Source: an uncultured Prevotella sp. (lineage in GTDB: Bacteria; Bacteroidota; Bacteroidia; Bacteroidales; Bacteroidaceae). From it: a stretch of DNA of 64,000 nt. Within the stretch, counting starts at the first letter, position 1, and the number at the start of each line of letters is the position of its first letter. Both the position numbers and the translations under genes were made by a program. Shown here one piece after another: positions 1-9,137 of this stretch. Under the pieces are notes generated by a model. It searched no databases and had not been told where the DNA came from. It saw only the letters and a list, made by a program, of their open reading frames with translations. Location of the stretch: NCBI GenBank assembly GCA_934217675.1, contig CAKQCV010000004.1, positions 26,283 through 90,282 of the forward strand, written 5' to 3'.

Positions 1-883
1 GGATATAGGCGACGAACCGTATCAGATGAAGATAAAGTTCCCGGATGTATACGTGGCGGTAGACAAAAACAGGTGCCACGGAATAAATCTGATTAGAGCC
101 AACGATGAAACATCGGATACCGACGTGATTTTGCTCGACGACGCATATCAGCACAGATATGTGAAACCGGGAATAAACATTCTGCTCGTGGACTACCACA
201 GGCTGATAATGTATGACAAACTGCTGCCTGCCGGCAGACTCAGAGAGCCAAGAAGCGGGAAGATGAGAGCAGACATCGTTATCGTGACAAAATGCCCAAG
301 GGAGCTGAAACCGATGGAGTTCAGGGTTATAACAAAAACCATGAACCTGTATCCATACCAAAAGTTGTTCTTCTCTACGCTGAAATATAAAGACTTGAAG
401 CCCGTGTACTGCGGAGAGGACAGAAAGCTTTCAACGCTGACACCACAGACACAGGTGCTGCTGCTCACGGGAATAGCTTCGCCAAAACAGATGATTGTTG
501 ACCTTGAGCCATTCACGAAGAACATCACACCGCTCACGTTCCCTGATCATCACCAGTTTAAGGCTTCAGACTTTCAACAAGTGAATGAAATGTTTGAAAA
601 CATGAAGGGAGAAGACAAAATCGTGGTGACAACGGAGAAAGACAACGCACGGCTCTATGGAATGAAGGGACTGAGCGAGAGGGTGAGACAACATCTGTAT
701 GTGTTGCCCGTTGAAGTGGAGTTCATGTTAAATCAAGAGGAAGAATTTAAAGAAAATATTATAGGCTATGTACGAAAAAATTCAAGAAACAGCATCCTGG
801 CTAAAGCAAAGGATGACAACAAGTCCGACAACAGCAATCATCCTGGGAACAGGACTCGGACAATTAGCTTCAGAAATCACTGA
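1..883 (+). CDS. lpxK: Tetraacyldisaccharide 4'-kinase LpxK, 5' end outside window
   Basis: LpxK phosphorylates the 4' position of the lipid A disaccharide at the inner membrane. The frame is open from base 2, so the gene starts upstream and the Walker A region is not visible. What is visible fits the C-terminal two thirds of the family: GDEPYQ at the very start, DDAYQHR and the FPDHHQF motif near 541-560, then VVTTEKDNARL. The normal family end (a YVRKNSRNS-like tail) is followed by about 25 extra lysine/asparagine-rich residues that run into the next gene, giving a 116-nt overlap in another frame. Arginine codons are almost all AGA/AGG. The call is secure; the biological end of the protein is less certain because the extra tail looks unconserved. 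Confidence 0.93.
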   Translation, partial: DIGDEPYQMKIKFPDVYVAVDKNRCHGINLIRANDETSDTDVILLDDAYQHRYVKPGINILLVDYHRLIMYDKLLPAGRLREPRSGKMRADIVIVTKCPRELKPMEFRVITKTMNLYPYQKLFFSTLKYKDLKPVYCGEDRKLSTLTPQTQVLLLTGIASPKQMIVDLEPFTKNITPLTFPDHHQFKASDFQQVNEMFENMKGEDKIVVTTEKDNARLYGMKGLSERVRQHLYVLPVEVEFMLNQEEEFKENIIGYVRKNSRNSILAKAKDDNKSDNSNHPGNRTRTISFRNH

Positions 884-1577
884 CAGTTACGAATATTCAT
901 ACAAGGATATTCCTAATTTCCCAGTGTCTACCGTTGAGGGACATGCCGGAAAACTCATCTTCGGAAAACTCGGTGGAGTAGACATCATGGCAATGGAAGG
1001 AAGATTCCATTACTATGAGGGATACTCGATGAAAGAAGTAACGTTCCCTATCAGAGTGATGTATGAACTGGGTATAAAAACGCTATTCGTGTCGAACGCA
1101 TCGGGAGGTATGAACCCTGATTTCAAAATCGGTGACCTGATGATTATCACAGACCACATCAACTTCTTCCCGGAGCATCCGCTCAGAGGAAAGAACTTCC
1201 CTACCGGACCACGATTCCCTGACATGCACGAAACTTACGACCACGAGCTTATCGCCAAAGCCGACGCCATTGCACAGGAGAAGGGCATAAGAGTGGTGCA
1301 CGGAGTGTATATGGGAGTGCAGGGACCTACGTTTGAAACACCTGCCGAGTATAAGATGTATCACAGAATGGGTGCCGATGCCGTTGGAATGAGTACTGTG
1401 CCAGAGGTTATAGTGGCACACCACTGTGGAATAAAAACATTCGGAATTAGCATCATTACCGACCTCGGACTGGAAGACACACCTGTGGAAGTGAGCCACG
1501 AGGAGGTACAGGTGGCTGCAAACAACGCACAGCCTCTCATGACCGAAATCATGAGAGAGATGATTAGAAGAGCATAA
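768..1577 (+). CDS. Purine nucleoside phosphorylase, trimeric (PNP/MTAP) type
   Basis: Cytoplasmic enzyme that splits purine nucleosides with phosphate to give base and ribose-1-phosphate, for purine salvage. 269 residues, the usual family length. Family motifs are clear: GTGLGQLA near residue 28, EGRFHYYEG, NASGGMNPDFKIGD, GPTFETPAE and GADAVGMSTVPEVIVA. The ATG at 768 gives the expected YEKIQETASWL start, so the overlap with the end of lpxK is accepted. At the position of human PNP Asn243 (SLITN) this protein has Asp (SIITD), a residue known to affect 6-oxo versus 6-amino purine choice, so the substrate range should not be assumed. It is probably co-transcribed with lpxK; thiL follows after 85 nt. 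Confidence 0.93.
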   Translation: MYEKIQETASWLKQRMTTSPTTAIILGTGLGQLASEITDSYEYSYKDIPNFPVSTVEGHAGKLIFGKLGGVDIMAMEGRFHYYEGYSMKEVTFPIRVMYELGIKTLFVSNASGGMNPDFKIGDLMIITDHINFFPEHPLRGKNFPTGPRFPDMHETYDHELIAKADAIAQEKGIRVVHGVYMGVQGPTFETPAEYKMYHRMGADAVGMSTVPEVIVAHHCGIKTFGISIITDLGLEDTPVEVSHEEVQVAANNAQPLMTEIMREMIRRA

Positions 1578-1662
1578 CTTTTTTGGATAATAAGAGAGTG
1601 GAAAGGCATGAGGAAACTGTGCCATTCCACTCGTTTTACATTTTATATAAGCTTATAATTTA

Positions 1663-2730
1663 ATGACTGATATCTCAAAGCTTGGTGAGTTCGGACTCAT
1701 CCATCGTCTTACCGACGACATAAAAATTAAAAACAGTTCAACTATAAAAGGAGTGGGCGATGACTGTGCCGTATTGAACTATCCCGACACAGAGGTGCTC
1801 GTAACTACCGATATGCTTATGGAAGGAGTGCATTTCGATCTTACTTACATCGATTTGCAACACTTGGGCTATAAATCGGCAATGGTGAACATAAGCGATA
1901 TCTTCGCAATGGGCGGAACACCAAAGCAAATTACCGTTAGCCTTGCCATAAGCAAAAGATTCACGGTAGAAGATCTGGAGATGTTTTACAGCGGACTGAG
2001 AATGGCTTGCGACAAATGGAACATAGACATCGTGGGAGGAGACACAACTTCGTCTTATACCGGAATGGCTATCAGCATTACATGTATCGGAGAGGCAAAA
2101 AAAGAAGACATCATATACAGAAACGGTGCTCAGGAAACCGACCTCATCTGCGTGTCGGGAGATTTGGGAGCTGCATACATGGGACTGCAACTGCTGGAGA
2201 GAGAGAAAAGCGTGTATTACCAGCAAGTGGAGGAAGCTAAAAAGAAAAACGACAAAAAGGCACTGCAACAACTTGCAGACTTCCAGCCAGACTTTGCCGG
2301 AAGAGAGTATCTGCTGCAAAGACAGCTGAAACCAGAGGCAAGGGGAGACATCACACAGAAGCTGAGAGAGATGAACATAAAACCTACAGCTATGATGGAC
2401 GTTAGCGATGGACTGAGCAGTGAGCTGATGCACATCTGCAAGCAGAGTGGATGCGGATGCAGAGTGTATGAGAAAAATATACCTATCGACTACCAGACTG
2501 CTGTTATGGCTGAAGAAATGAACATGAATGTCACTACATGTGCGTTGAACGGAGGAGAAGACTATGAACTGCTCTTCACAGTGCCGATCGGAGACCACGA
2601 CAAAATACAGCAGCTTGACGACGTGAAGCTGATAGGGCATATCACGAAAAAGGAATATGGCAATATGCTCGTGGCACGCGACGGAAACGAGTTTGAACTG
2701 AAAGCACAGGGATGGAACCCACTGGCTTAA
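1663..2730 (+). CDS. thiL: Thiamine-monophosphate kinase
   Basis: Makes thiamine diphosphate from thiamine monophosphate and ATP, the last step of the pathway. 355 residues. The N-terminal AIRS-type half shows GVGDDCAVL near residue 30, TTDMLMEGVHF and NISDIFAMGG. The C-terminal half shows MMDVSDGLSSEL and NGGEDYELLFT, all hallmarks of ThiL. A charged, lysine-rich stretch near residues 190-205 is an insertion usual for Bacteroidales homologues. The ATG at 1663 follows an AT-rich leader without a Shine-Dalgarno site. The exporter gene begins 15 nt after the stop, so the two are probably one transcript. No other thi genes are in view. Confidence 0.95.
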   Translation: MTDISKLGEFGLIHRLTDDIKIKNSSTIKGVGDDCAVLNYPDTEVLVTTDMLMEGVHFDLTYIDLQHLGYKSAMVNISDIFAMGGTPKQITVSLAISKRFTVEDLEMFYSGLRMACDKWNIDIVGGDTTSSYTGMAISITCIGEAKKEDIIYRNGAQETDLICVSGDLGAAYMGLQLLEREKSVYYQQVEEAKKKNDKKALQQLADFQPDFAGREYLLQRQLKPEARGDITQKLREMNIKPTAMMDVSDGLSSELMHICKQSGCGCRVYEKNIPIDYQTAVMAEEMNMNVTTCALNGGEDYELLFTVPIGDHDKIQQLDDVKLIGHITKKEYGNMLVARDGNEFELKAQGWNPLA

Positions 2731-2745
2731 TTTAGGTAGAACAAA

Positions 2746-4158
2746 ATGGAAGATATTAGCAGAATACAAAAGGAGAAAAAACTGAGAAGAGAGCTTGATT
2801 TGTTGCTCCGCACCGGTGAGGTGCTGATTGCCAGCGGAGCTGACACGAGCAGAATAATAAGAAACTTGCACAGAACAGCGGCTTATCTGGGGCTGCCGGA
2901 AGAAAACCTGCACATATATGTGAACTACAATATGCTGGAGGTGAACCTGAGCGACGAGGAGCACTCGCTGAGCAAATTCCAACGCTGTGACAAGCACGGA
3001 ATAAACATGACAGCAATTTCAGCTATAAGCAAACTCTCGTGGAGGGCAATAAAAGAAGACTATTCGCTGGAGAAATATGAGGAGGAGCTTGAGAAAATAA
3101 AAAAACAGCCAAGGAACTATACCGTAAATCAGGTTGCCATAGGAGCAGGATTCGCATGCGGAGGATTCTGCATACAGTTCGGATGCGACTGGACGGCTTT
3201 CTTCTACGCTTCAATAGCAGCAATAATAGGATTCAGACTGAGAGCCTGGCTTAACGAAAAGGGGTCTAACGGATATGTAAACATCGGTGTGGCTGCTTTC
3301 GTGTCAACAATACTTGCATGGCTGTCGGCTTTCCTTTCTGTTTCTGACTCTGTGGTAAACGCTATGCCTGAATGGCTCGCACTGGTGCTGCATTCTGAAA
3401 CACCGTGGCATCCGCTCATGGCTTGTGCTCTATTTATCGTGCCGGGAGTGCCACTTATAAACTTCGTGTCGGACATGATCGACAACCATATCGAAATGGG
3501 GCTCAACAGGGCTATAAACACTTTGCTTATGGTTACGGCAATGTCGTTCGGAATTTCTATGGCTATAACCGTTTGCGGGGTGGACAACTTTGTGAAGGAC
3601 TTGAGTATGACTCCACACAACACATACATTAGCTACTCTATTGCGGCTGCTATCTCGGCAATGGGATTCTCCATGATATTCAATATCCCACGCAGACTGC
3701 TATGGGTTGTGGCAATAGGCGGAATTATTGCCGTTTGTACGAGAAACTTTGTGAATTTGGGAGAGAGCAACAATAATTTCGGACTCGACCAGGGACCGAT
3801 AATGGCATCACTCGTAGGCTCTTTGCTGATAAGTGTGCTGTGTGTGAAATTCGTGCACGTGTTCCACACTCCACACCATTGCCTCGCCATTCCAAGCGTT
3901 ATCCCTATGGTGCCGGGAGTGCTTATGTATAGAGCACTGTTCGCATTGATAGAGATGCAGGGCGTTGTGGGAGAGCTAACCGAGGCCTTCTCAAATGCTG
4001 TGAAAGCATCGCTCATAATTTTGTGTATTGCTATCGGTGTTGCCATTCCAAATATTTATGCAAGAAGATGGCTGAGACCGATGAGAAAGAAAAAACTCGA
4101 CAAGCTTGTGAGTTCCAGAAAAGAAAAGCATGTGTTTGAAGGACTTGACCCGGAATAA
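2746..4158 (+). CDS. Threonine/serine exporter family protein (ThrE type)
   Basis: Predicted inner-membrane exporter of threonine and serine. The roughly 130-residue hydrophilic N-terminus carries the ThrE/DUF1212 features (GEVLIASGADTSRI, then NYNMLEVNL). It is followed by about ten hydrophobic segments that include GVPLINFVSDMIDNH and, in the last third, a second half resembling DUF3815 (IPMVPGVLMYRALF). Both halves, which are separate genes in some bacteria, are fused here in 470 residues. It lies 15 nt behind thiL. Family assignment is strong; the substrate is inferred only from the family. Confidence 0.88.
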   Translation: MEDISRIQKEKKLRRELDLLLRTGEVLIASGADTSRIIRNLHRTAAYLGLPEENLHIYVNYNMLEVNLSDEEHSLSKFQRCDKHGINMTAISAISKLSWRAIKEDYSLEKYEEELEKIKKQPRNYTVNQVAIGAGFACGGFCIQFGCDWTAFFYASIAAIIGFRLRAWLNEKGSNGYVNIGVAAFVSTILAWLSAFLSVSDSVVNAMPEWLALVLHSETPWHPLMACALFIVPGVPLINFVSDMIDNHIEMGLNRAINTLLMVTAMSFGISMAITVCGVDNFVKDLSMTPHNTYISYSIAAAISAMGFSMIFNIPRRLLWVVAIGGIIAVCTRNFVNLGESNNNFGLDQGPIMASLVGSLLISVLCVKFVHVFHTPHHCLAIPSVIPMVPGVLMYRALFALIEMQGVVGELTEAFSNAVKASLIILCIAIGVAIPNIYARRWLRPMRKKKLDKLVSSRKEKHVFEGLDPE

Positions 4159-4188
4159 TAAGTGGGAAACTGACAAACAGGCAGATAT

Positions 4189-4230
4189 AAAGTGTGTCAA
4201 AATGTCGCAATGGCGTTTTGGCACACTTTT
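4189..4230 (+). terminator. Hairpin downstream of the exporter gene
   Basis: Two 16-nt arms (4189-4204 and 4214-4229) pair across a 9-nt loop with only G-U departures, and four T residues end the right arm. It probably terminates the thiL-exporter transcript. Being 75 nt before groES it could also act in the groES leader. Confidence 0.6.
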
Positions 4231-4304
4231 CGTATAGGAACGGATGAACGCCACTCGTTGAAAGGCGTAAGATAAATAGTATAAACAATTAAAAATATAC
4301 AATT

Positions 4305-4577
4305 ATGAATATCAAACCATTAGCAGACAGAGTTTTAATTGAACCTGCTCCAGCAGAGGAGAAGGTTGGTGGTATTATCATTCCAGACACTGCAAAAGAG
4401 AAACCTTTGCACGGTAAAGTTGTTGCTGCCGGCAACGGAACAAAAGATGAGGAGATGATTCTGAAAGAAGGCGATGAGGTGCTTTACGGAAAATATTCAG
4501 GAACAGAACTTGAATTTGAAGGAAACAAGTATCTTATGATGCGCCAAAGCGATGTACTCGCTGTTATTACTAAATAA
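4305..4577 (+). CDS. groES: Co-chaperonin GroES
   Basis: Forms the seven-membered lid of the GroEL folding chamber in the cytoplasm. 90 residues, the standard length. The N-terminus reads [12 protein letters not shown], followed by the mobile loop ([17 protein letters not shown]), and the protein ends with a SDVLAVI motif. groEL starts 58 nt downstream, so this is the classical two-gene operon. I see no CIRCE-type inverted repeat in the leader, as expected for Bacteroidetes, where HrcA control is usually absent. Codon use shifts here from AGA to CGT/CGC arginine codons, typical of highly expressed genes. Confidence 0.97.
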   Translation: MNIKPLADRVLIEPAPAEEKVGGIIIPDTAKEKPLHGKVVAAGNGTKDEEMILKEGDEVLYGKYSGTELEFEGNKYLMMRQSDVLAVITK

Positions 4578-4581
4578 TTAA

Positions 4582-6264
<1,683 letters not shown>

Positions 6265-6283
6265 TTTGATATGTCAATATAAC

Positions 6284-6320
6284 AAAAAGAGCTAGCGGTT
6301 TTCCGTTAGCTCTTTTTTTT
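6284..6320 (+). terminator. Intrinsic terminator of groES-groEL
   Basis: The arms AAAGAGCTAGCGG and CCGTTAGCTCTTT pair around a short TTTT-containing loop and run into eight T residues. Confidence 0.9.
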
Positions 6321-6362
6321 CTGCCTTTTTCTAAAAAAATACAGAAAAAAGTATTGTTTTTA

Positions 6363-6394
6363 TTTGGACTTATATGGATTTTATCCTAATTTTG
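6363..6394 (+). promoter_or_regulatory. Orphan Bacteroidetes-type promoter between groEL and the kinase gene
   Basis: TTTG at 6363-6366 and TAATTTTG at 6387-6394 are separated by 20 nt, an exact match to the -33/-7 consensus. No open frame of note begins downstream before the terminator at 6486-6517, so the promoter may drive a non-coding transcript. Confidence 0.55.
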
Positions 6395-6399
6395 TCGGT

Positions 6400-6517
6400 G
6401 AAAAGAAAAGGAAATATTTGTAGAAAATATAACATTATTTTTTGATTTGTTTTAGTAGATTAGTTTTTAAGTAGTTTGTTTTTGGAAATCGGTTGTCGTG
6501 AGACATCCGATTTTTTT
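6400..6517 (+). ncRNA. Candidate small RNA (promoter plus terminator, no ORF)
   Basis: A start site would be expected about 6 nt after the -7 box (near 6400), and a hairpin with a T-run ends at 6517, giving an AT-rich transcript of about 118 nt. I found no reading frame of useful length in it. It lies 199 nt before a gene carrying a RapZ C-terminal domain, which in enterobacteria handles small RNAs; any link is speculation. The call rests on the two signals alone. Confidence 0.3.
6486..6517 (+). terminator. Intrinsic terminator in the groEL-kinase gap
   Basis: Arms AAATCGG and CCGATTT, with an inner TGTC/GACA stem around GTGA, are followed by a run of T residues. It lies 166 nt beyond the groEL terminator, so groEL does not need it. 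Confidence 0.7.
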
Positions 6518-6551
6518 ATTCCGTATTTAGGAGTACTGAAAATCAAAGTGT

Positions 6552-6582
6552 GGGAGTTTTCTCATTTTTTGGGGAAACTCCC
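6552..6582 (+). other. Further hairpin upstream of the kinase gene
   Basis: GGGAGTTT and AAACTCCC form an 8-bp stem followed by four T residues after one C. It could be a weak terminator or a structured element. The rest of 6583-6677 is AT-rich with nothing else I can name. Confidence 0.35.
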
Positions 6583-6677
6583 TTTTGGCTTTATATTTGA
6601 TGCTTGTGTTCTTGTTTGCTGTTTCATGGCAGCCAAGAAAATATGGTAGGCTATTTTATATAAAAATTGAAAGAAAC

Positions 6678-6708
6678 TTTGTGCTGTCAAAGATTTTATT
6701 TACTTTTG
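6678..6708 (+). promoter_or_regulatory. Promoter of the kinase-RapZ gene, possibly leaderless
   Basis: TTTG at 6678-6681, a 19-nt spacer and TACTTTTG at 6701-6708 match the Bacteroidetes consensus. The expected start site (about 6714-6716) coincides with the ATG at 6716, so the mRNA may have almost no 5' leader. Confidence 0.65.
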
Positions 6709-6715
6709 TATCTGT

Positions 6716-8251
6716 ATGGAAAAGCTCATTGAACTTTATTCGGAATATACAGGGGCAAAACCTGTAGAAACTCATAAAATAGCAGGGGCGGGAAGCAACC
6801 GCCAGTATTATAGATTTGTCGACGCTAAGGGGAATACCTTGATTGGGGTAGTGGGGACAAGTAGTGAGGAAAATCATGCCTTTATTTATTTGGCAAAACA
6901 TTTCTCAAGTCTGAAACTGCCTGTTCCTCAAGTGTTGGCTGTTAGCAACGATGAACAAAGATACTTGCAGACGGATTTGGGCAGCATGTCGCTTTATGAT
7001 GCTCTGAAAGGAGGAAGAGAGGCAGAGGGAAGATACAACCAAAGAGAGAAACAACTGCTGATAAACACCATCAGAGAACTGCCGGCAATGCAGATGCTGG
7101 GGGCTAACGGACTGGATTGGAGTAATTGTTATCCACAACCAGAGTTTGATGAGAACAGTGTACTGTTTGATCTTAACTATTTTAAGTATTGCTTTCTGAA
7201 ACCAACTGAGCTTGACTTTCATGAATTGAAATTGGAGGCTAATTTCCGCTTGTTTGCAAAAGACCTTACGTCGGAGCCTATGAACAGCTTCTTGTATAGA
7301 GATTTCCAGGCAAGAAATGTAATGCTCGACAATGAAGGAAATCCTTATTTTATAGATTTCCAGGGTGGAAGAAAAGGACCTTTCTATTATGACCTTGCTT
7401 CGTTCTTGTGGCAAGCTTCGGCTAAATACTCGCATAAGCTCAGAAGAGAGCTTGTGTATGAATACTATTATTCTCTGAAAAATTATATTGAGGTGCCTTC
7501 GGTTAGGCATTTTGTGGAAAGACTCAGTCTTTTTGTGCTGTTTAGAACACTTCAAGTACTTGGAGCGTATGGTTTTAGAGGCTATTTTGAAAGGAAAAAA
7601 TATTTTATAGACAGTATACCGTCTGCCATACAGAATCTCAGAGAGCTGCTTGAACTGAATGTGTTCAGATATCCTTATATGATTGATATGCTGAAGAGAC
7701 TGACAGAATTGCCTCAGTTTGCAAAGCCGGAACAAATAAAAAAGGAAAGAACCGACGGACTGATGGTTGACAAAAACAATATTTACGGAGGGCATCCGCA
7801 AGATGGTCCGGCAACATTATCAAAATACGATGGTAAAGGACCACTCGTTGTCAGAGTGTTCAGCTTCTCTTATAAAAAAGGAATTCCAGAAGATGTGTCG
7901 GGTAATGGAGGAGGATATGTGTTTGACTGTAGAAGTACGCATAACCCTGGCAGGTACGAACCTTATAAAAAACTGACTGGATTGGATGAGCCTGTAATAC
8001 GTTTCCTTGAGGACGATGGAGAAATATTATCTTTCCTCGACAGTGTTTATAAGTTGGCTGATGCACATGTGGCTCGCTATATACAAAGAGGTTTCACCGA
8101 CCTTATGTTCTGTTTCGGATGTACAGGAGGACAGCACAGAAGTGTGTATTCAGCACAGCATTTGGCGGAACATCTGAACAGAAAATTTGGAATAGAAGTG
8201 AAAATAATTCATAGGGAACAGAATATATCACAAATATTAAAAGGAAAATAA
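6716..8251 (+). CDS. Aminoglycoside-phosphotransferase-fold kinase fused to a RapZ C-terminal domain
   Basis: 511 residues with two domains. Residues 1 to about 335 have the APH/choline kinase fold: LYRDFQARN (Asp196 as catalytic base, Asn201) and IDFQGGRKGPFYYDLAS (Asp214 for metal). The IDFQ...GP..YDLAS pattern resembles AmgK, the anomeric kinase for N-acetylmuramate/N-acetylglucosamine in cell-wall recycling. Residues 372-510 match the C-terminal half of RapZ: SFSYKKGIP, FDCRSTHNPGRY, LTGLD and GCTGGQHRS (468-476). In E. coli that half binds GlcN6P, while the RapZ N-terminal P-loop kinase is absent here. A coupling of amino-sugar phosphorylation to sensing is inferred. The usual HxD of the APH loop is YRD. 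Arginine codons are mostly AGA. truA follows after 73 nt. Confidence 0.85.
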   Translation: MEKLIELYSEYTGAKPVETHKIAGAGSNRQYYRFVDAKGNTLIGVVGTSSEENHAFIYLAKHFSSLKLPVPQVLAVSNDEQRYLQTDLGSMSLYDALKGGREAEGRYNQREKQLLINTIRELPAMQMLGANGLDWSNCYPQPEFDENSVLFDLNYFKYCFLKPTELDFHELKLEANFRLFAKDLTSEPMNSFLYRDFQARNVMLDNEGNPYFIDFQGGRKGPFYYDLASFLWQASAKYSHKLRRELVYEYYYSLKNYIEVPSVRHFVERLSLFVLFRTLQVLGAYGFRGYFERKKYFIDSIPSAIQNLRELLELNVFRYPYMIDMLKRLTELPQFAKPEQIKKERTDGLMVDKNNIYGGHPQDGPATLSKYDGKGPLVVRVFSFSYKKGIPEDVSGNGGGYVFDCRSTHNPGRYEPYKKLTGLDEPVIRFLEDDGEILSFLDSVYKLADAHVARYIQRGFTDLMFCFGCTGGQHRSVYSAQHLAEHLNRKFGIEVKIIHREQNISQILKGK

Positions 8252-8324
8252 GTGCCGATAGCAGACCTTTTCCATCTAAGGAAAATTGTTTTGCTGACTG
8301 GGTAATTGCTATAAAGAAGTATTG

Positions 8325-9074
8325 ATGCAGAGATATTTTATATATTTAAGTTACGACGGTACAAACTATCATGGGTGGCAAGTGCAGCCAAACGGAAACT
8401 CTGTGCAGCAGGAGATGCAAAAGGCTTTGTCTACACTGTTGCGGCAGAACATGGAGATTGTTGGAGCTGGACGCACTGATGCAGGGGTGCATGCACGTGT
8501 GATGGTTGCACATTTTGATTTCGACAAAGAACTGGATTGTAGGCAACTTGCATATAAACTGAACAGACTATTGCCGAGAGACATTTCTGTGTGTAAAATT
8601 ATGCCGGTTGAGGATGGTATGCATGCAAGGTTCAGTGCAGTGAAGCGCACTTACCATTATTATGTTCATACACACAAAAATCCGTTCAGTAGATTCTTCT
8701 CATGTGAGTTGCATTATGATCTTGACTTTGATATGATGAACAAAGCTGCTGCACATCTGTTGGAGTGTAGTGATTTTGCTGCATTCTGTAAAGTGCATAC
8801 AGATGTGAAAACAACGATATGCAAAGTTACAGAGGCTCAATGGATAGACGATGGGAATGGATGTTGGCATTTCGTTATCTCTGCCGACAGGTTTCTAAGA
8901 AATATGGTGCGTGCGGTGGTAGGAACGCTTGTTGATGTGGGAAGACACAAACTTACATTAGAAGAGTTTAAAGCTGTTGTAGCTGGAAAAAACAGAAGCA
9001 ACGCGGGAGAAAGCATGCCGGGTAATGCACTCTTCCTTGAAGAAGTGGTGTATCCTTTCGACAATGTGGAGTAA
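8325..9074 (+). CDS. truA: tRNA pseudouridine synthase A
   Basis: Converts uridines 38-40 of the tRNA anticodon arm to pseudouridine. 249 residues. The catalytic aspartate lies in GAGRTDAGVHA near residue 50. Other motifs are YDGTNYHGWQ at the N-terminus, YHYYVHT, and FLRNMVRAVVGTLVDVG near the C-terminus. I chose the ATG at 8325 rather than the TTG one codon upstream because it gives the conserved start. It follows the kinase-RapZ gene in the same direction and is probably in the same transcript. Confidence 0.95.
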   Translation: MQRYFIYLSYDGTNYHGWQVQPNGNSVQQEMQKALSTLLRQNMEIVGAGRTDAGVHARVMVAHFDFDKELDCRQLAYKLNRLLPRDISVCKIMPVEDGMHARFSAVKRTYHYYVHTHKNPFSRFFSCELHYDLDFDMMNKAAAHLLECSDFAAFCKVHTDVKTTICKVTEAQWIDDGNGCWHFVISADRFLRNMVRAVVGTLVDVGRHKLTLEEFKAVVAGKNRSNAGESMPGNALFLEEVVYPFDNVE

Positions 9075-9137
9075 TGGATATTAATAGATTATATTATAAA
9101 GAGGATAACATAAACAGTAAGGATTAAATAAAAGATT

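Noticed and set aside
1738..2997. Open frame of 419 codons opposite thiL and the exporter gene
   Set aside because: It spans two well-supported genes and their gap, lacks any family motif and is rich in Cys/His/Ser as expected for a shadow.
4160..4304. CIRCE heat-shock operator before groES
   Set aside because: The inverted repeat at 4189-4230 does not match the CIRCE sequence or its 9-nt arms and looks like a terminator.
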